Assembly (NCBI GenBank): GCA_026182355.1
Contig: JAPFBL010000068.1
Location: 744,001-808,000 of the forward strand
DNA: 64,000 bases
From: Hermatobates lingyangjiaoensis
Lineage: Eukaryota > Arthropoda > Insecta > Hemiptera > Hermatobatidae
Direction: 5' to 3'
In this document: positions 31,437 to 43,335 of the stretch, piece by piece
How the letters are laid out: each line of letters begins with the position of its first letter
Numbering within the stretch: the stretch's first letter is position 1
Translations under genes and position numbers: made by a program
The notes under the pieces: generated by a model
Seen by the model: only the letters and a program-made list of their open reading frames with translations
What the model was told of the DNA's origin: nothing
Database searches by the model: none

Positions 31437-32000
31437 GAAACACAGAGAACGAACAGCAAGAACTGACTCAACATTATGTCATCCAGCATTATCAGAGGAA
31501 TAGTGGTCGGCTGTATATACTAAAAAGCAGCTAATCAGTCCACTGGACCAATCAACGTCTTGCTTTCACACTTAGAGATTGAAAGGGGAAAAAATGAAAT
31601 AAAAGGCAGGAATTATGATGATGAAATAAAACAAAGTAAAATTATAAAAAAAATAATTCTGAATTATAGACTTCAATAATAGATAAAACTAGTCATACAA
31701 GAGTAATAGTAAAGTGAATGAGTAACATGACGGTTAAATAATAAATAACTAAAAAAATTTAAAATATCAGAAGAAAAAACCTTGATGATATGATTAAAAC
31801 CCAGAGGAATATGACATGAAGGAGGTGAGTACGTGCTTCTTAGTAAGATTATACGCTAACGTGAGTGCTGGAGTAAGGAGTTGATTAAGGATTTGAACAT
31901 GGCAGCAGTGATTGAAAGTCAGTCCATAATAGTTCGCATGGATAGCACCAGGAAGGACGTGGTGCTTATCGACGAAAAGCCCATGACAATGCAACGAAGA
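31437..32000 (-). pseudogene. Degraded PLE relic: GIY-YIG C-terminus plus 3' region
   Basis: The minus-strand peptide at 31994-31794 contains HVLPGAIHANYYGLTFN, HCCHVQILNQ and a SSGF end. These align in order with copy A residues VAIHANSHGLSFND, CFRVQILKQ and the C-terminal RSSPG. The reading frame is broken after that. Downstream comes an A-rich segment, then at about 31505-31470 a decayed module (CTCTGATAATGC... GTTGAGTCAG) at the same distance (about 290 bp) from the coding end as in copy A. The RT domain is absent. This is an old insertion of a related PLE. Confidence 0.6.
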
Positions 32001-32149
32001 CTCTTTAGTAGAAACTAAACATGCTTCTCACTAATAAATTGACCAGTGGCGGATTAATGATGAATTAATGGAAAAAGAAGACTAAATACAAAAAAAAACT
32101 CTTTAATAGCAGTGATCTTCTTATGAACACATATACATTCTGAGATGAA
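32001..32149. other. No feature
   Basis: Short AT-rich spacer between the PLE relic and the next module; may include decayed upstream coding sequence of that relic. Confidence 0.3.
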
Positions 32150-32240
32150 TTAAATTTACATAAATAATAAGACACATTTGCTTTTTAAGTTTTCGGCTGA
32201 TGGACAGTCATCAGGAGCAGAATAATGCGCTAGAACTAGC
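32150..32240 (-). repeat. Terminal module, family 3 type
   Basis: On the minus strand CTCCTGATGACTGTCC is followed by a weak stem (CTG...CAG) and CCGAAAACTTAAAAAGC, then AT-rich sequence. It is like the 1.9-2.1 kb modules (CTGATGA, CCGAAAA). Confidence 0.4.
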
Positions 32241-33255
32241 ACATCAGAGAAGACATGGTGTTAAAAACCTGTTCTATTGACAAAGGATACGATTCAATGA
32301 AATATTTTGAACCATTTTTCAGGTTCAAAAAAATTATTCAGATTTGAAGATCTCAAACAGATCTCTAAAGTAACAATACACGGGTGTAATATTTCCATGC
32401 ATTTCTTTCTTAAAATTATAATTTTAAGTAGTTCAACAAATTACTCCTTTCTAACAGGAGTTCCAAGTACCAAGACGATGAGGACAATATAGATATTGCT
32501 CTAATCCATTATTATTCTTTGCTGACATATATTAAATTATTTATAATATTTTTTGTTTTGTTTATTTATTCGCTTAAAAGTCATTTCTCTAGTAATAAAC
32601 TAAGTTAGTTTCCATGTCTTGAATAACAATCAATGTCTTTTCTCTTATGACTTTAATAATATCTTGCATAATAATTTCGTTATTTATATACTATTTACTT
32701 TAAAAAATATATAGCATATTTTTTGATATTAATACATCATTTAAATATGTTTTAGTAGCGAGTTGAATATATATTTGAAAATTATTCCTATGCTTAGGGG
32801 ATGTTTTATAAATTAAAATATAATTGTTTTAATTATTACTATTATTATTGCTACAGAAATTTGTTACTGAGATGTTAGTTTCCAGAGAAGTTTATTATTT
32901 GTTTTTACAAAATAAATACATTTGGTTAAGTGGGGTTCGAAGAAAGTCAATATTAGGATGACGTGTGTAAATGGAAGAAGGTCGTGCAAGTGGGATCAGG
33001 TGTAAAAGTGTCAGCCCTGTTTTTTTTCTTTTTTTTTTTTCTAAACAAGCGCAGTTGATCTATTGGAAGTAAATCGTAAAGTCAGCTTTAAAGAAGCACT
33101 TAGCTGATTATCTACAGAAAATTCAATGTCTCAACTTGCCCTTAACTTAATAAAGGTAACACCGTATTGGGGGATTTCTGCCAATTCAATATGTCTGTAA
33201 CCATCTATAAAGATTTCTGCGGTTTTGACTCATAATGGAAAAATTATAGAAGGTA
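32241..33255. other. No gene recognised
   Basis: AT-rich sequence with a T run at about 33021-33040. No supported feature. Confidence 0.5.
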
Positions 33256-33655
33256 CACTTGACCCTCGAGTTTTCGTACTTCAGATAATAGTATTTTCAA
33301 GTCTTCGTACTTTTTTTCTTCCGAATAGCATATATTACCATGGTACGTCTTGGTCTGTCGTCAACAGTTTGGCTAAGCATTTTATTTGAGTCATTATAAC
33401 GTTTATTATATATTAATAATAGTGATTATTTAAATTAAATGTGTAGTGTGCTAAAGTAAATGAAATTGATATAACCTAGCCCTTCGAGAAAGTTTTACTG
33501 AGGTTATGTATGATACGTCTTGGCATACTGTCAACCACTTAGCCTACCCTACCCACCATTAGGCTACCACTTACCAGTGTTACCAATATTCGGACTTTTC
33601 TATTTCCGGACCAGTCTCGGTCTGTATTTGTACGAAAATTCGAGAGGATCAAGTG
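33256..33655. mobile_element. MITE-like element, copy 2 (inverted relative to copy 1)
   Basis: Left end CACTTGACCCTCGAG after TA. Right end inverse CTCGAGAGGATCAAGTG (one small insertion). Internal blocks match copy 1 in the opposite orientation: TAGCCTACCCTACCCACCATTAGG at 33541-33564 and GTACTTTTTTTCTTCCGAAT near 33307-33327 have counterparts at about 535-556 and 805-825. Diverged by substitutions and small indels; no coding capacity beyond chance. Confidence 0.7.
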
Positions 33656-34370
33656 CATTTTCCCACAAAAGTGATTACATTTAAAAAAAAAGGTTTCAAA
33701 GAAAATAAGTGTTTTAAGTATAACTGAAACAGTAAGATGGACATGCCTGGTAGAGGCAGCACATGATGTATCCCAACCTGAATCCTCTACCGCACGTCTT
33801 TTTAAAATAAGCAAACACACTAGGAAGGATAGTAAGTGTTCATAAGTCCACTGTAGCAGTGGAGCCAGCAATCATATTATTCTATAAAGCAGAAATGAGC
33901 ATTGATACCAGCCATAATGGTTAAAAAATAAATTACAAATTAATCACAATGAACATACATTAATTGATGAATTTAAATCAAACACTAAATTATTATAACA
34001 ATATGAGGATTGCTGTATGAGTGGACTAATAGACAACAATAAAACCGCACTACACTATATACATATTTTAAAAGTGTACCTATGTGTAGCCGGCGTGCTG
34101 TCGGCACAGACTCTCACGTTTTGGCATCAATTATTTCATATTTTCATCGAAATCATACAAAATAGGAATACTTTAATGCTTTGAACAGCGGGACGTCATA
34201 ATCAGAAGAAGAGAACTGAACATAACTCTCCCTCACAACTTTATCTCGTGGTCTTCTCTGATGATATACGTACCATGGTTGCAAATATCTAATATACTTA
34301 GCAGGCTATCTGTTTTGTTATTTTGCCCGTGTTAATTTCAGTTTTTAACAAGCACATCTGGATGTACTTT
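33656..34370. other. No gene recognised
   Basis: AT-rich sequence without supported features. Confidence 0.5.
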
Positions 34371-34475
34371 CATATATATATACATATATATATATATATA
34401 GCAATGATCAAACCACAATATGATCATTGATTGTTATTTCACTTGTTTATGTGAAATCTTGTTATATGTATATAT
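34371..34475. repeat. Minimal inverted pair of family 2 termini
   Basis: After a TA tract, CAATGATCAAACCACAATA faces TGATCATTGATTGTTATTTC, followed by the outer hairpin TTTCAC...GTGAAA and TATATGTATATA. Only about 9 bases of the left arm are mirrored, so this is an extreme truncation similar to 13786-13890. Confidence 0.55.
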
Positions 34476-35540
34476 TTATAAATGTTTGTATCAGTCCTTC
34501 CTTTAAGCACATATTATTTAAAATGTAACCATAATTTGCAAAACTTAGCTTTTTGTTAAGTTTCTCTGTCTTTTTGAATAACAATTTCGTTATTGCATCT
34601 AAACTAGATAACATACTTCCTACAGTCGATATGTTTAAACTCTTTCTTAGAGCCGTCTTTCGGATGACAATGACCTCAAATGTTTTTCTTTTAATATAAG
34701 CAAAATAGATTCAATTAGGAGGATTAAGGTTTTTCTTCAAACCCGAGAGGTGAGTGACCTAAGGCTGTTATTACCTGGGCCGGGTCTATTTGGCCTTCTG
34801 TTGCAAATAATTTCAAGAGAACTTTGGGAGTATCTTCACATCGCTGCTTCCCAGATAACAGCAGATCAAAAATAGAGATGGCAACTTCTACGGGTAGTTA
34901 TGAATCTATTTATGCGGATAGAGGGTTGATGAAGACATTGAGCTTTGCTCGAGAGTAATGTACTATGAAAAGCTAGATTGTAAAAAGCCTAATCTATTTT
35001 GACTTAAGTTGCGAATAAATTCATTTGTAATATGAAGTGGACCTGTGTCGTTGAAGAGTAACACACAACTTTTCTGTAGCATACTCCAGAAGTGTTCTCC
35101 CTCAAAGATATTACCTTCGAAAAGTAAAAGAAAAGTGAGAGGAAACCAGAGAGAGAAAAATATATGAATAAAAGAGAGCAAAATTCTCGGTGAAACTTTT
35201 TACATTACTGTAATCGAAGAGTGGGACAAACTCAGAGCGGCGATAACAGCCACCACATAAATATTAAACAAGTATGGATAAGTTCACAAAAAGTTTTAAA
35301 ACTACTACATTTTCGAATGATGTCTCTTTATAGATTAAACATACTTCAACCCGGGAATAAATCGTACAAAATAGACCATTAACATTCATTTTGTACTGCT
35401 ACTCATATAATACATTAAAATGGCATTTGACCAGAATATTTATGAACAGAAATTACATTAAATATAAAAAATTTGAGTGATGAAAAATTAATCTGAACGA
35501 AAAAAATGCAGAAATAAATTTATATTAAAAATGAATAGAA
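34476..35540. other. Unrecognised, with a coding-like minus-strand patch
   Basis: 34730-35180 has higher GC, and the minus frame 34963-35181 includes EGEHFWSMLQKSCVLLFND and ITNEFIRNLSQ. It looks protein-like, but with stops just downstream in the same frame. Possible pseudogene or element relic; not recognised. Confidence 0.25.
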
Positions 35541-35762
35541 AAGAGCTTTAGAGTTTCTAATTTTCAGTTAAAACATCATTAGGAGAACGAGTGGTGTGAC
35601 GGTTCTACTATCATTAGCACCAGTTTAGAGCAATACCGTATTTTAGAAAAATTGAAAAAATGCGAGGCAATAGAAAATAATGACCCTGGGGTACCCATTT
35701 AAATGGTGTTGACCGGGCAAATTTTCACACACGAAAAACAAAAAACGTATATATATATATAT
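35541..35762 (-). repeat. Terminal module fragment and TA tract
   Basis: On the minus strand CTCCTAATGATGTTTTAACTGAAAATTAG (split: CTCCTAATGATG, AACTGAAAATTAG) matches the family 3 pattern at about 35595-35560. Short TA tract at 35748-35762. Confidence 0.35.
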
Positions 35763-35966
35763 TGATAAAAGTATCGACCGTGGAATAGAAACACAGCTTT
35801 AGTTTTGTATATATATATATATATATTGAAAAAGGCGAGCCAATCCCTGTTGCGTATTACTTTGAACACTTCTTATTGTATACGTAATACGCAACAGGGA
35901 TTGGCTCGTCTTTTTCAATTTATAATCTGGCATTCAGCATATATATATATATATATACATATATAA
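35760..35966. repeat. Family 5 fragment plus mini inverted pair of family 4 termini
   Basis: TTGATAAAAGTATCGACCG (about 35761-35779) is followed by a TA tract, then GAGCCAATCCCTGTTGCG at about 35837-35854 and its inverse CGCAACAGGGATTGGCTC at about 35890-35907, centred near 35872. A TA tract ends the block. The order family 5 - TA - family 4 mirrors 23934-24520, so the two may be ends of one element. Confidence 0.55.
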
Positions 35967-37560
35967 GACCGAACAGCATTTATTTTATACCTTTTTTATT
36001 TAATTTATTTAGTTTAATTGTAAAGCTGATGATAACATATGAATGTTGAAAGCTTGTTCATTAGTGTAAGGTAAATATAAATTTAGACCATGTAATTAAA
36101 TTTCTTTTTTCACTTGACTTATCTACTTGGAAATGTCATTGGCGAACATGATTTATAGTTTACCACCAAATACAACAAAGAAAATAGTCGGAGGCTAGAA
36201 TCTGTGAATAAAAAGGTCGTGAATGTAGAAACTGCGATCATGTTCAATAAATATACACAAATATTAATAATTTAAATTACCTCTTCATTTTTCAATCATA
36301 GGAAGTCAATTGAACACAATGGTTTGATAGTCATAGTAAACTACTACTACATCTACAATCAGTCTTTACTGGAAAGAGGAAGGGTGTAATTCATCGGGTT
36401 ACTGTTACTTTCCGGAGTAGCTAAGTAGGCCTCTAGCCATGATCAAACTCCAGTAATATGTGCTCGAGTTCTCCTATCTAAACTACTACTGTTGTCATAG
36501 GCACGCGATTCGTTGTCTCCATTAGATCGATTTTTGAAGTACAACGATGTTTCTAACACCAGTGTGCTTTTGTTTTTTTGAAATATAACATTCATCATGC
36601 TGGTATTCTTGCTTTCCTGTATGAGTTATCTATTCCAAGAGAACATGGAAGCACATTGCAATAATGTGTACTTCATTCTTTTATGAAGAAGGCTTGTTAA
36701 ACCGAATTGACCATATATTCTGATTTGGTCAGTCAAAAGCATTTTGTAACTAGTGGTCATATTAGTTACAACTTAATTCTGGCTCGAGTAATAGGCTACA
36801 TGTCTCTCTGTCCCTCGATCATCCCGTCTCAATGTATGCAACACTTTGATGGTCATGGTATACACTGCATCCAGCGACCAGCGTCTCTTTTAAGGACGTC
36901 ACTCATCGGGTTACTGTTGTCTTCTGCAGTATACCTCGAACAATGGCCCTAAGAATCTTATCGATTCACTCCAATAATATATCTTCTAGATTCCCTATTA
37001 TCATGATGGTTGTACATAGATTTTATATAGGAAAAATTATCTGATAAAAAATTGTCGTATCATGACGTTATTTAATATGAATAAAATATCGTTGAGATAC
37101 AAAATAAAAGACTTAACAATAAAATAACTCGTTATTTACAACAAAGCCACATTTATAATTCTGAAATTTTCAGGAGTGTTATCCATGACAAGTTTTTTTG
37201 TTCAATTTTTCTTCGAGTTGAGTTTTCAAAAAAATTTGATTGAAATTTTTTCATACTAGACATAAGAGAAATTGTTGTTTATGAAGTTTACTGTTTGAAA
37301 TTTTATGAAAGCTTACAATACTGAAGTCATTGACATTTCTTTGGAAATAAGTTTTAATGAAAGGCAGTAAAAATATTATTAAACAAAACTGTAAGAAAAT
37401 AAAGGTTTGTAAATAGTTGTTGGAGAATATGTGAACATGTTGTTGTTGTTTTTTACTGGTATAAATGAAAAAAAAAAAACAGAAATGAATAGAAGCAATA
37501 AGGGTGCTTACATAAAGCGGAAGACAATCATACTTTCTTGTCCACGATGGTAGAAAGAAA
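35967..37560. other. No gene recognised
   Basis: Mostly AT-rich. CATCGGGTTACTGTT occurs twice (36396-36410 and 36905-36919) with related flanks, a hint of an old duplicated element. The 81-codon frame at 36707-36952 overlaps the second copy and is not recognised. Confidence 0.35.
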
Positions 37561-38010
37561 TGAAAAAAAATGGAATGCAATCAAGGTTGAGAGGTCAATG
37601 TGAGACAAGGGAGTGAGGGAGATAGAATGACGAGAAGTAAATTTCGGGGATGCTGCAGGGGCGGAGCTAAACGGTCTTTTCATGGCCAATAAAGGGCATT
37701 TATGGCCAATAACGACGTGGTCCGATGAAAACCCATGATTCAAGAAAGGACCAGGGGAATCGACTCCGTCCAACAATGACCCATAGAAAATGATTCAGTA
37801 AAAAATAGGGCCCCCAAAGTAAATTCTGAATATATTGTAACCACTTGGGGGGCCACAGCTGACTGGTATTGAGACCCCAGAACATTAACCTAACCATTGA
37901 AAGTCAAGCGGCAACCATAAACATCGAAAACAAATCCACTTTAACTGCCTTCCTCCAGCCTTTATTCTCAACGTATTGAGAAATTGCATAGAAGAGACGA
38001 GTTTTCTAGA
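37561..38010 (-). pseudogene. Possible degraded coding sequence, unidentified
   Basis: One minus-strand frame from about 37940 to 37570 reads protein-like over about 120 codons with three or four stops, for example SQYQSAVAPQVVTIYSEF, GHCWTESIPLVLS and RLAPPLQHPRNLLLVI. GC is well above the background. The pattern suits a dead gene copy or element coding region. I cannot name the family. Confidence 0.25.
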
Positions 38011-40183
38011 AAATAGTCTTACAATCTTATGAAGATAATATAAAACGATTAGCAAGAAGACATCTCTGATATGAAATGAATATTTCGAAATATAATACAA
38101 CCATTCTCTTTACTTCCCTTTCAGACCATTCGATGTTTGCAAGCAAACGTTTTTGACATAATTCGACAAATAAAATATAGCACTGATATTAGGACCATAA
38201 CAATCATAACATAATTTTCACTGTACATAATAATAACTTAAATCATAATCACTTAATTATCAGCTTAATTTGATTTATTATTTCAATGTAGCTATCTCTG
38301 TTTTGACAGATATAACAAACCCGTAATCATTGCTGCAGTACATGGAACAAAATGAAATAACTAGCTCTAACTAACACGTAAGATTAGTAACTCATTGAAA
38401 TTAATAATTAATCGGACGAGTTGTTAATTACATGTAACAGCGTTTACCTAGATGATTGTATTTTCACATTTTTTAGTTATCATTTAAAACCTTTTGAGTG
38501 AAATTATGAAAAGTGTTAAGTTAATGAGAAAAGTAAATTTGAAACTAAAGAAAGGAGTCAGTAATATTTCTTGGCATGGATAATATGGTGTCTGATTACA
38601 TGAAAATAAAAAATTTCTTCAGACAGTTGAAAAAAAATCCTCGAAAAGTTGACGATAACTTAACTGAATACATTATAATCATTGATAAATTTAATTTTTT
38701 TTTCACATTATATTTCGTTTTAAACGGAAAGAGCAGTTTTATAATTTTTAATAATTGATTATTTTCAAACATGATATGTTTGAGTTGATCATTATCATAA
38801 AAATTACAACAAATTTGCTTCTAATCTACCACTTTTATTAATTCCTTCATGTTTAAGACGAACACATTCCACAAGTCACAACAGGAAAAACAAAATCCTT
38901 GTCATTTTTCGAGTTTAATTTTATTACTAATCAAAATGTAATGAGAAACTTATCAAAATACACTAACATTCAGATAATATTAAATGCGAAATTAAAAATA
39001 TAAAGGTTACTGAGAAATTGAAAAAAAAGTCCTACCTGGTTTAAAATAAAATACAATAAGATACGTTTTCTATGTTTTAATATAGATAATACACAATGCA
39101 TTGTACTTGAGTCAATTGCACATCGACATGCAGAATCATTGCAAAATCTATATACACCTGACCACGAATCCATCCATACACACTTAGACGTAATAAAAAA
39201 AAACTATATACACTAATTCAGGAAACCTCAATACTGTCAACAGTATTAAACTGTTATAAACGCTATCGTTAATTAGAGTAAAGTGAAATTTGAACTTGTT
39301 TAACACTGCATCAGTGCACTTTAAGCATAATTCAACCCTCAAGAGTTTGTTTTGCGACCTTACGTTAACTACTGGAAAGAAAAAGTATCAACAATAAATA
39401 AAGGGAACAATAATATATTTCTCAATATTCTGATCTCATGTTTTAGTTTCACTTACATTACGTACAGCAAAGCAGAAATAACTGTTATATATTGATTTCA
39501 TCAAAAATGAGAGAATATCAGAGTGCGCCTGAAGATAATTAATTTTTACTTGAAAGCCAAGGCTTTTAGAGTTCTTTTAATGGCTAAGTTCTTTCATCCC
39601 ATGAGAAAGCAAGCCTATTCCTGGTAATCGCTTTAAATTACGATATATAGAAAAAAAAATAGGAGTTGTATTTGTAGGAATTGAGTTTTGTAAGCGGCTT
39701 AGCAAGTCTCTCAGGGTGCACTTTGTGCTTTCTCTTCCTTTAACAGACTTGTCCCAATTCCCTTCTCACTCCCTCCTTCAAGCTTCTTTTGTCTTTCTCA
39801 ATGTTTCAGGCTGGTCACCATCTACCTTATTTATTTCTCAGTTTATAAGCACTAAGATTATATTCATTTTCCCGTTGGCATTTAGTTGAGACTTAAGCTT
39901 AGCGGATTACTTTTGAAAATATTCTGACTGACAGTACAAGATGTTTTCTCATTAAAGTTTAAGTCTTAATAAATGAACTGCTTGTAATCCTAATTGAAAA
40001 CATGATAGAGAAGTTATACATTTCGTTTTGAGCATTTGAATTACAAAGTTTATCCGGTTTTCAAGTAACATTAATCCAATGACAAATTTATGTTAGTATA
40101 TATTGAAAAAAATAAAAAAAACTGGCCCCCCACAAAAAGATGTTTTAAAGTTTCAAGTTGTACAACTCGTTAGCGTTCATTTC
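38011..40183. other. No gene recognised
   Basis: AT-rich desert; nothing supported. Confidence 0.5.
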
Positions 40184-40184
40184 A

Positions 40185-40220
<36 letters not shown>

Positions 40221-40345
40221 ACATGTAGTATAGAAACGGTCCAAACCGGACAAATATGTAACTGATAAACAGTATACACAAAAGAACAAAAACACTTGCT
40301 AGAATCCATATTTCGAACCGCAAACTTTGCGGTTCTAATGAATGT
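40184..40345 (-). repeat. Terminal module with 10-bp stem, minus strand
   Basis: Stem GAACCGCAAA (40335-40326 on minus) and TTTGCGGTTC (40324-40315) is followed by GAAATATGG. Outward come CAAGTGTTTTTG, the small hairpin box GTCCGGTTTGGACC (about 40226-40239) and the TA tract at 40184-40217. The longest and most perfect stem of the whole set, with the outer hairpin and TA tract in the expected order. Confidence 0.55.
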
Positions 40346-41224
40346 TTTCTTTTTTGAGTTGTGGGAGAGGTACAGATCTATGGACAGCCAGTTTGAGACT
40401 AGAGGTTGCAAGAGTTATGGGAGAAGATCATTTACTCATATACCTGTTCGGAGTGGCGACTAGTTTCTTTAATTTTCCATTTAAAGTTTAGTTTAATATA
40501 TTTTGAATAAATATATTATTTTAACTGAATACAGATTAACTCCGGACCTGAATCGTCCTATTTTTGTTGTTTTATGTTGCAAATTCAAATCAGACATTAC
40601 AGGAAATTTTTTTTACAAAAATGTAATATTTTTTCTCTTATACATAGACTGGGAATGGGAGTTTAAACCTAAATAAATAATAACAAACGGCAGCTATTAA
40701 GGTACAGAATTAGCAGTAGCGACTAAAGTCATTGTATAAATTATGATTACGATTATCAATTTAATACTCCGTGCACAAAAGTACAGATTACATAACGTTA
40801 TGATCTATCTCATAATTACGAGATTATGAAAACTTAATTTGTAGTTGTAAAGAGCTGATATTTTCGAGGTACTGCAGAATGTTTTGTGTGAACTTTTTTC
40901 AGGTGTTATGCCTGATGTATTATGTATACGTATGATGTACGATCTTAAGGTGTCTCCAACCTGCTTCGAATTGCTTACTCTGAGAAATAGTCTCGTCTTC
41001 TTCCTGTTTCTGACGTCAAACTGCAGATGTATTACACATAACTTTGAGCAATGTTTCCTTTCAAGGATTTAAACATTCCCTGAACTCTTTGCGGGAAGCC
41101 TGATCTTCCCAAATTTCTTGTCTACTTATGTATCTATTCTTTGTCCTGACTCAATAGAAAGGGTCATTTTGGTATAACATAATATTGGAAATTCAGTTCA
41201 AATACGTAGAATAGTATTTACTAG
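40346..41224. other. No gene recognised
   Basis: AT-rich sequence; no supported feature. Confidence 0.5.
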
Positions 41225-41420
41225 ATAAACAACTATTATCTAAAATTTTCGGTAAACACATCTTCACGAGAAAAGAAAGGCTAGCATCCAATTTTTTTTA
41301 TTCTGAAGACTGTTTTACCAAAATTAGAAATTCTATGGGTATTTATTTACTATGTGTCTTACATTTCTTCATATTTTAACTTGCGTTGCCCGGTTTGGAT
41401 CGTCTTTCTAAGATCCAAGA
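41225..41420. repeat. Inverted pair of family 3 modules, diverged
   Basis: CTAAAATTTTCGGTAAACA (41231-41249) with TCTTCACGAG is mirrored by CTGAAGACTGTTTTACCAAAATTAG (split: CTGAAGACTG, TTTTACCAAAATTAG) at about 41303-41328. A detached outer box, GGTTTGGATCGTC, lies near 41393-41405. Confidence 0.45.
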
Positions 41421-43079
41421 TCGACTGTTGGGTCTGTAAAAATGGTAGGTACAAATCAGTAAACTTTGTAAAGAAGCGAAAAAACGTATAAAAAGCTGAG
41501 GGCAAATATTGGGCTTATAATATTCTAAAAGTAAACATAAAAACCAAAAAGGATTGAACACTCGTAATCGAGGCTAATTGTTATTCTGTACCTTTATTCA
41601 AAATATTTCTCGCTACGACGTCATGTAAGGAGTTGAATCTCAAAAAACTGGAAAAAATGTCAATTGGCATTTGTCACATTTTTACACGACCATATTCAGG
41701 TATCACTATTAATGCATGAGAAGTGCTATAATATTTTTTCTTCAGTTTGAGAATTAGTTAAGTATGTATACTAATATTCCCAATGCCCACAGTAGTTCTA
41801 GCCTTTCACCTTTCGTCTTGTTCTAAGGTCCAAAAGTTTGGCTCATTTGTTACTCGGCAGATTTGTTATATATAGGCTATGGACACTACAAGGTCTATAA
41901 TACTAATTGTAAAAACAGTTTTTTTCTAGATTCATACGCATTATCACTGGTTTTATCTCTTAGTGAATTATATTTATATTCGTTTCTATTCAAAAGTTTA
42001 AATTTAAGAATTCTCATTCACTCGAAGTTGAGCTTGGACCTTGTAATACACAGAAATGTCAAACTGTCATATTGTTAATATAATTATAATTTTTTTCATC
42101 TGGGCGAAGAAGGGGTGATATTTCAATATAATGTTATACTTTTCCTACCCATTTCCTATTGGAGTACGACATTATATTTATACATTTACCCAATCATTAA
42201 GTATAGAGGGATAGAAGTATTGTGTTCAAAGTCCAGTTTTCAACAGAAATACTAGTTTTCGTGTCTTCTGAGCCCAATAAAAGAAGTTTTTATACGTCTT
42301 TTTGTACGAGTGGTGTACAATTGTTATGTATTTGTGAATAGGATATCCCAAAAAAATGTTAATCACGAAATAACCAAAGTATTTAAGTTACTATTTGTCC
42401 TCAGACAAAATAATATAGACTTGTCTCTGATATTGAGCTTTCCTATATTAAGATATTTTAGAAATCTGTTTACAAAATTTTGATTAAAATGGCTATTGTT
42501 TTTTGATGAAAATTAATAATAGAATGCTATCCGAGTAGAAATTGTCTTTTAGGGTTTACAGTTTAAACAGCTGTTTGAAATTAGCTGTTACTCTAATTTT
42601 TAAACAGCTCTGATTAAGTTGATACGTATATTAAACAAGAAACTGCAATAAAGGTTTTTGCATTTTGATTAATATATGATTAAAAGGTATTAATTCAGTC
42701 TTTATTTAGAAAATTTATTTTTAGTTTTGCATAAGGTGTTATGTTTATTTCCCTTTCTCTACGAAATGGATCCAGGTTTACTTTCACCAGGTTTTCAAAA
42801 GGTTCGTGAGTGAAAAAAAAATCACCTATAACAGAAGAAAATGACGTCCTTCTAACTATCGATCTGATCTGAACAAGACCTCTACGTGTTTGAAACGCGT
42901 TTTCTGCTTTTCAATTTCTATCTATTCGTTTGCATTATTTTCCCAACAGGAGTAAATAGACTTTTAATTTCATCAAAACTCTAAAACACGAGTTCAACCA
43001 ATTCAAAACATCGTTAGGTTTTATTTACCTGCCTGTTGACAACAATCAATTCTGATTCTGTTTTAATGTTCTAATGAAG
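41421..43079. other. No gene recognised
   Basis: AT-rich desert; nothing supported. Confidence 0.5.
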
Positions 43080-43150
43080 GGATATTGTTCGAAATATCGA
43101 TAGTTTTTTCCCTGCGTTATTATTTTGTTTTAATTAGCATATGAATGATT
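43080..43150 (+). repeat. Terminal module, single plus copy
   Basis: CTAATGAAGG is followed by GATATT (43081-43086), loop GTTCG and AAATATC, which overlaps the GAAA position, then TATTATTTTGTTTTAATTAG. A weaker member, lacking a TA tract. Confidence 0.3.
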
Positions 43151-43239
43151 TGATTTTTTTTATTTTATAAAAGTAAACGCAAATGATGCACAAAGTAGAA
43201 AAAGCTAAAGAAGGCTGGAATGGCGGTTGACGGGAGGAG

Positions 43240-43335
43240 GGCTGGGGATTCGAAGGTGCAGCCTTAGATTTCACAAGGAGTCACGTCTATTGAGTGACGT
43301 CTTCAGAACGGCCTTCATTCGAATCCCTCCCGACC
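43240..43335. repeat. Inverted repeat GGGATTCGAA ... TTCGAATCCC
   Basis: GGGGATTCGAAGG (43244-43256) pairs with CCTTCATTCGAATCCC (43315-43330), and the middle contains GTCACGTC...GAGTGAC and GTCTTCAGAACGG. It could be a small hairpin element with a decayed module inside; GC higher than the surroundings. Confidence 0.35.

Noticed and set aside
36707..36952. 81-codon plus frame
   Set aside because: It overlaps a decayed duplicated segment and shows no recognisable domain.
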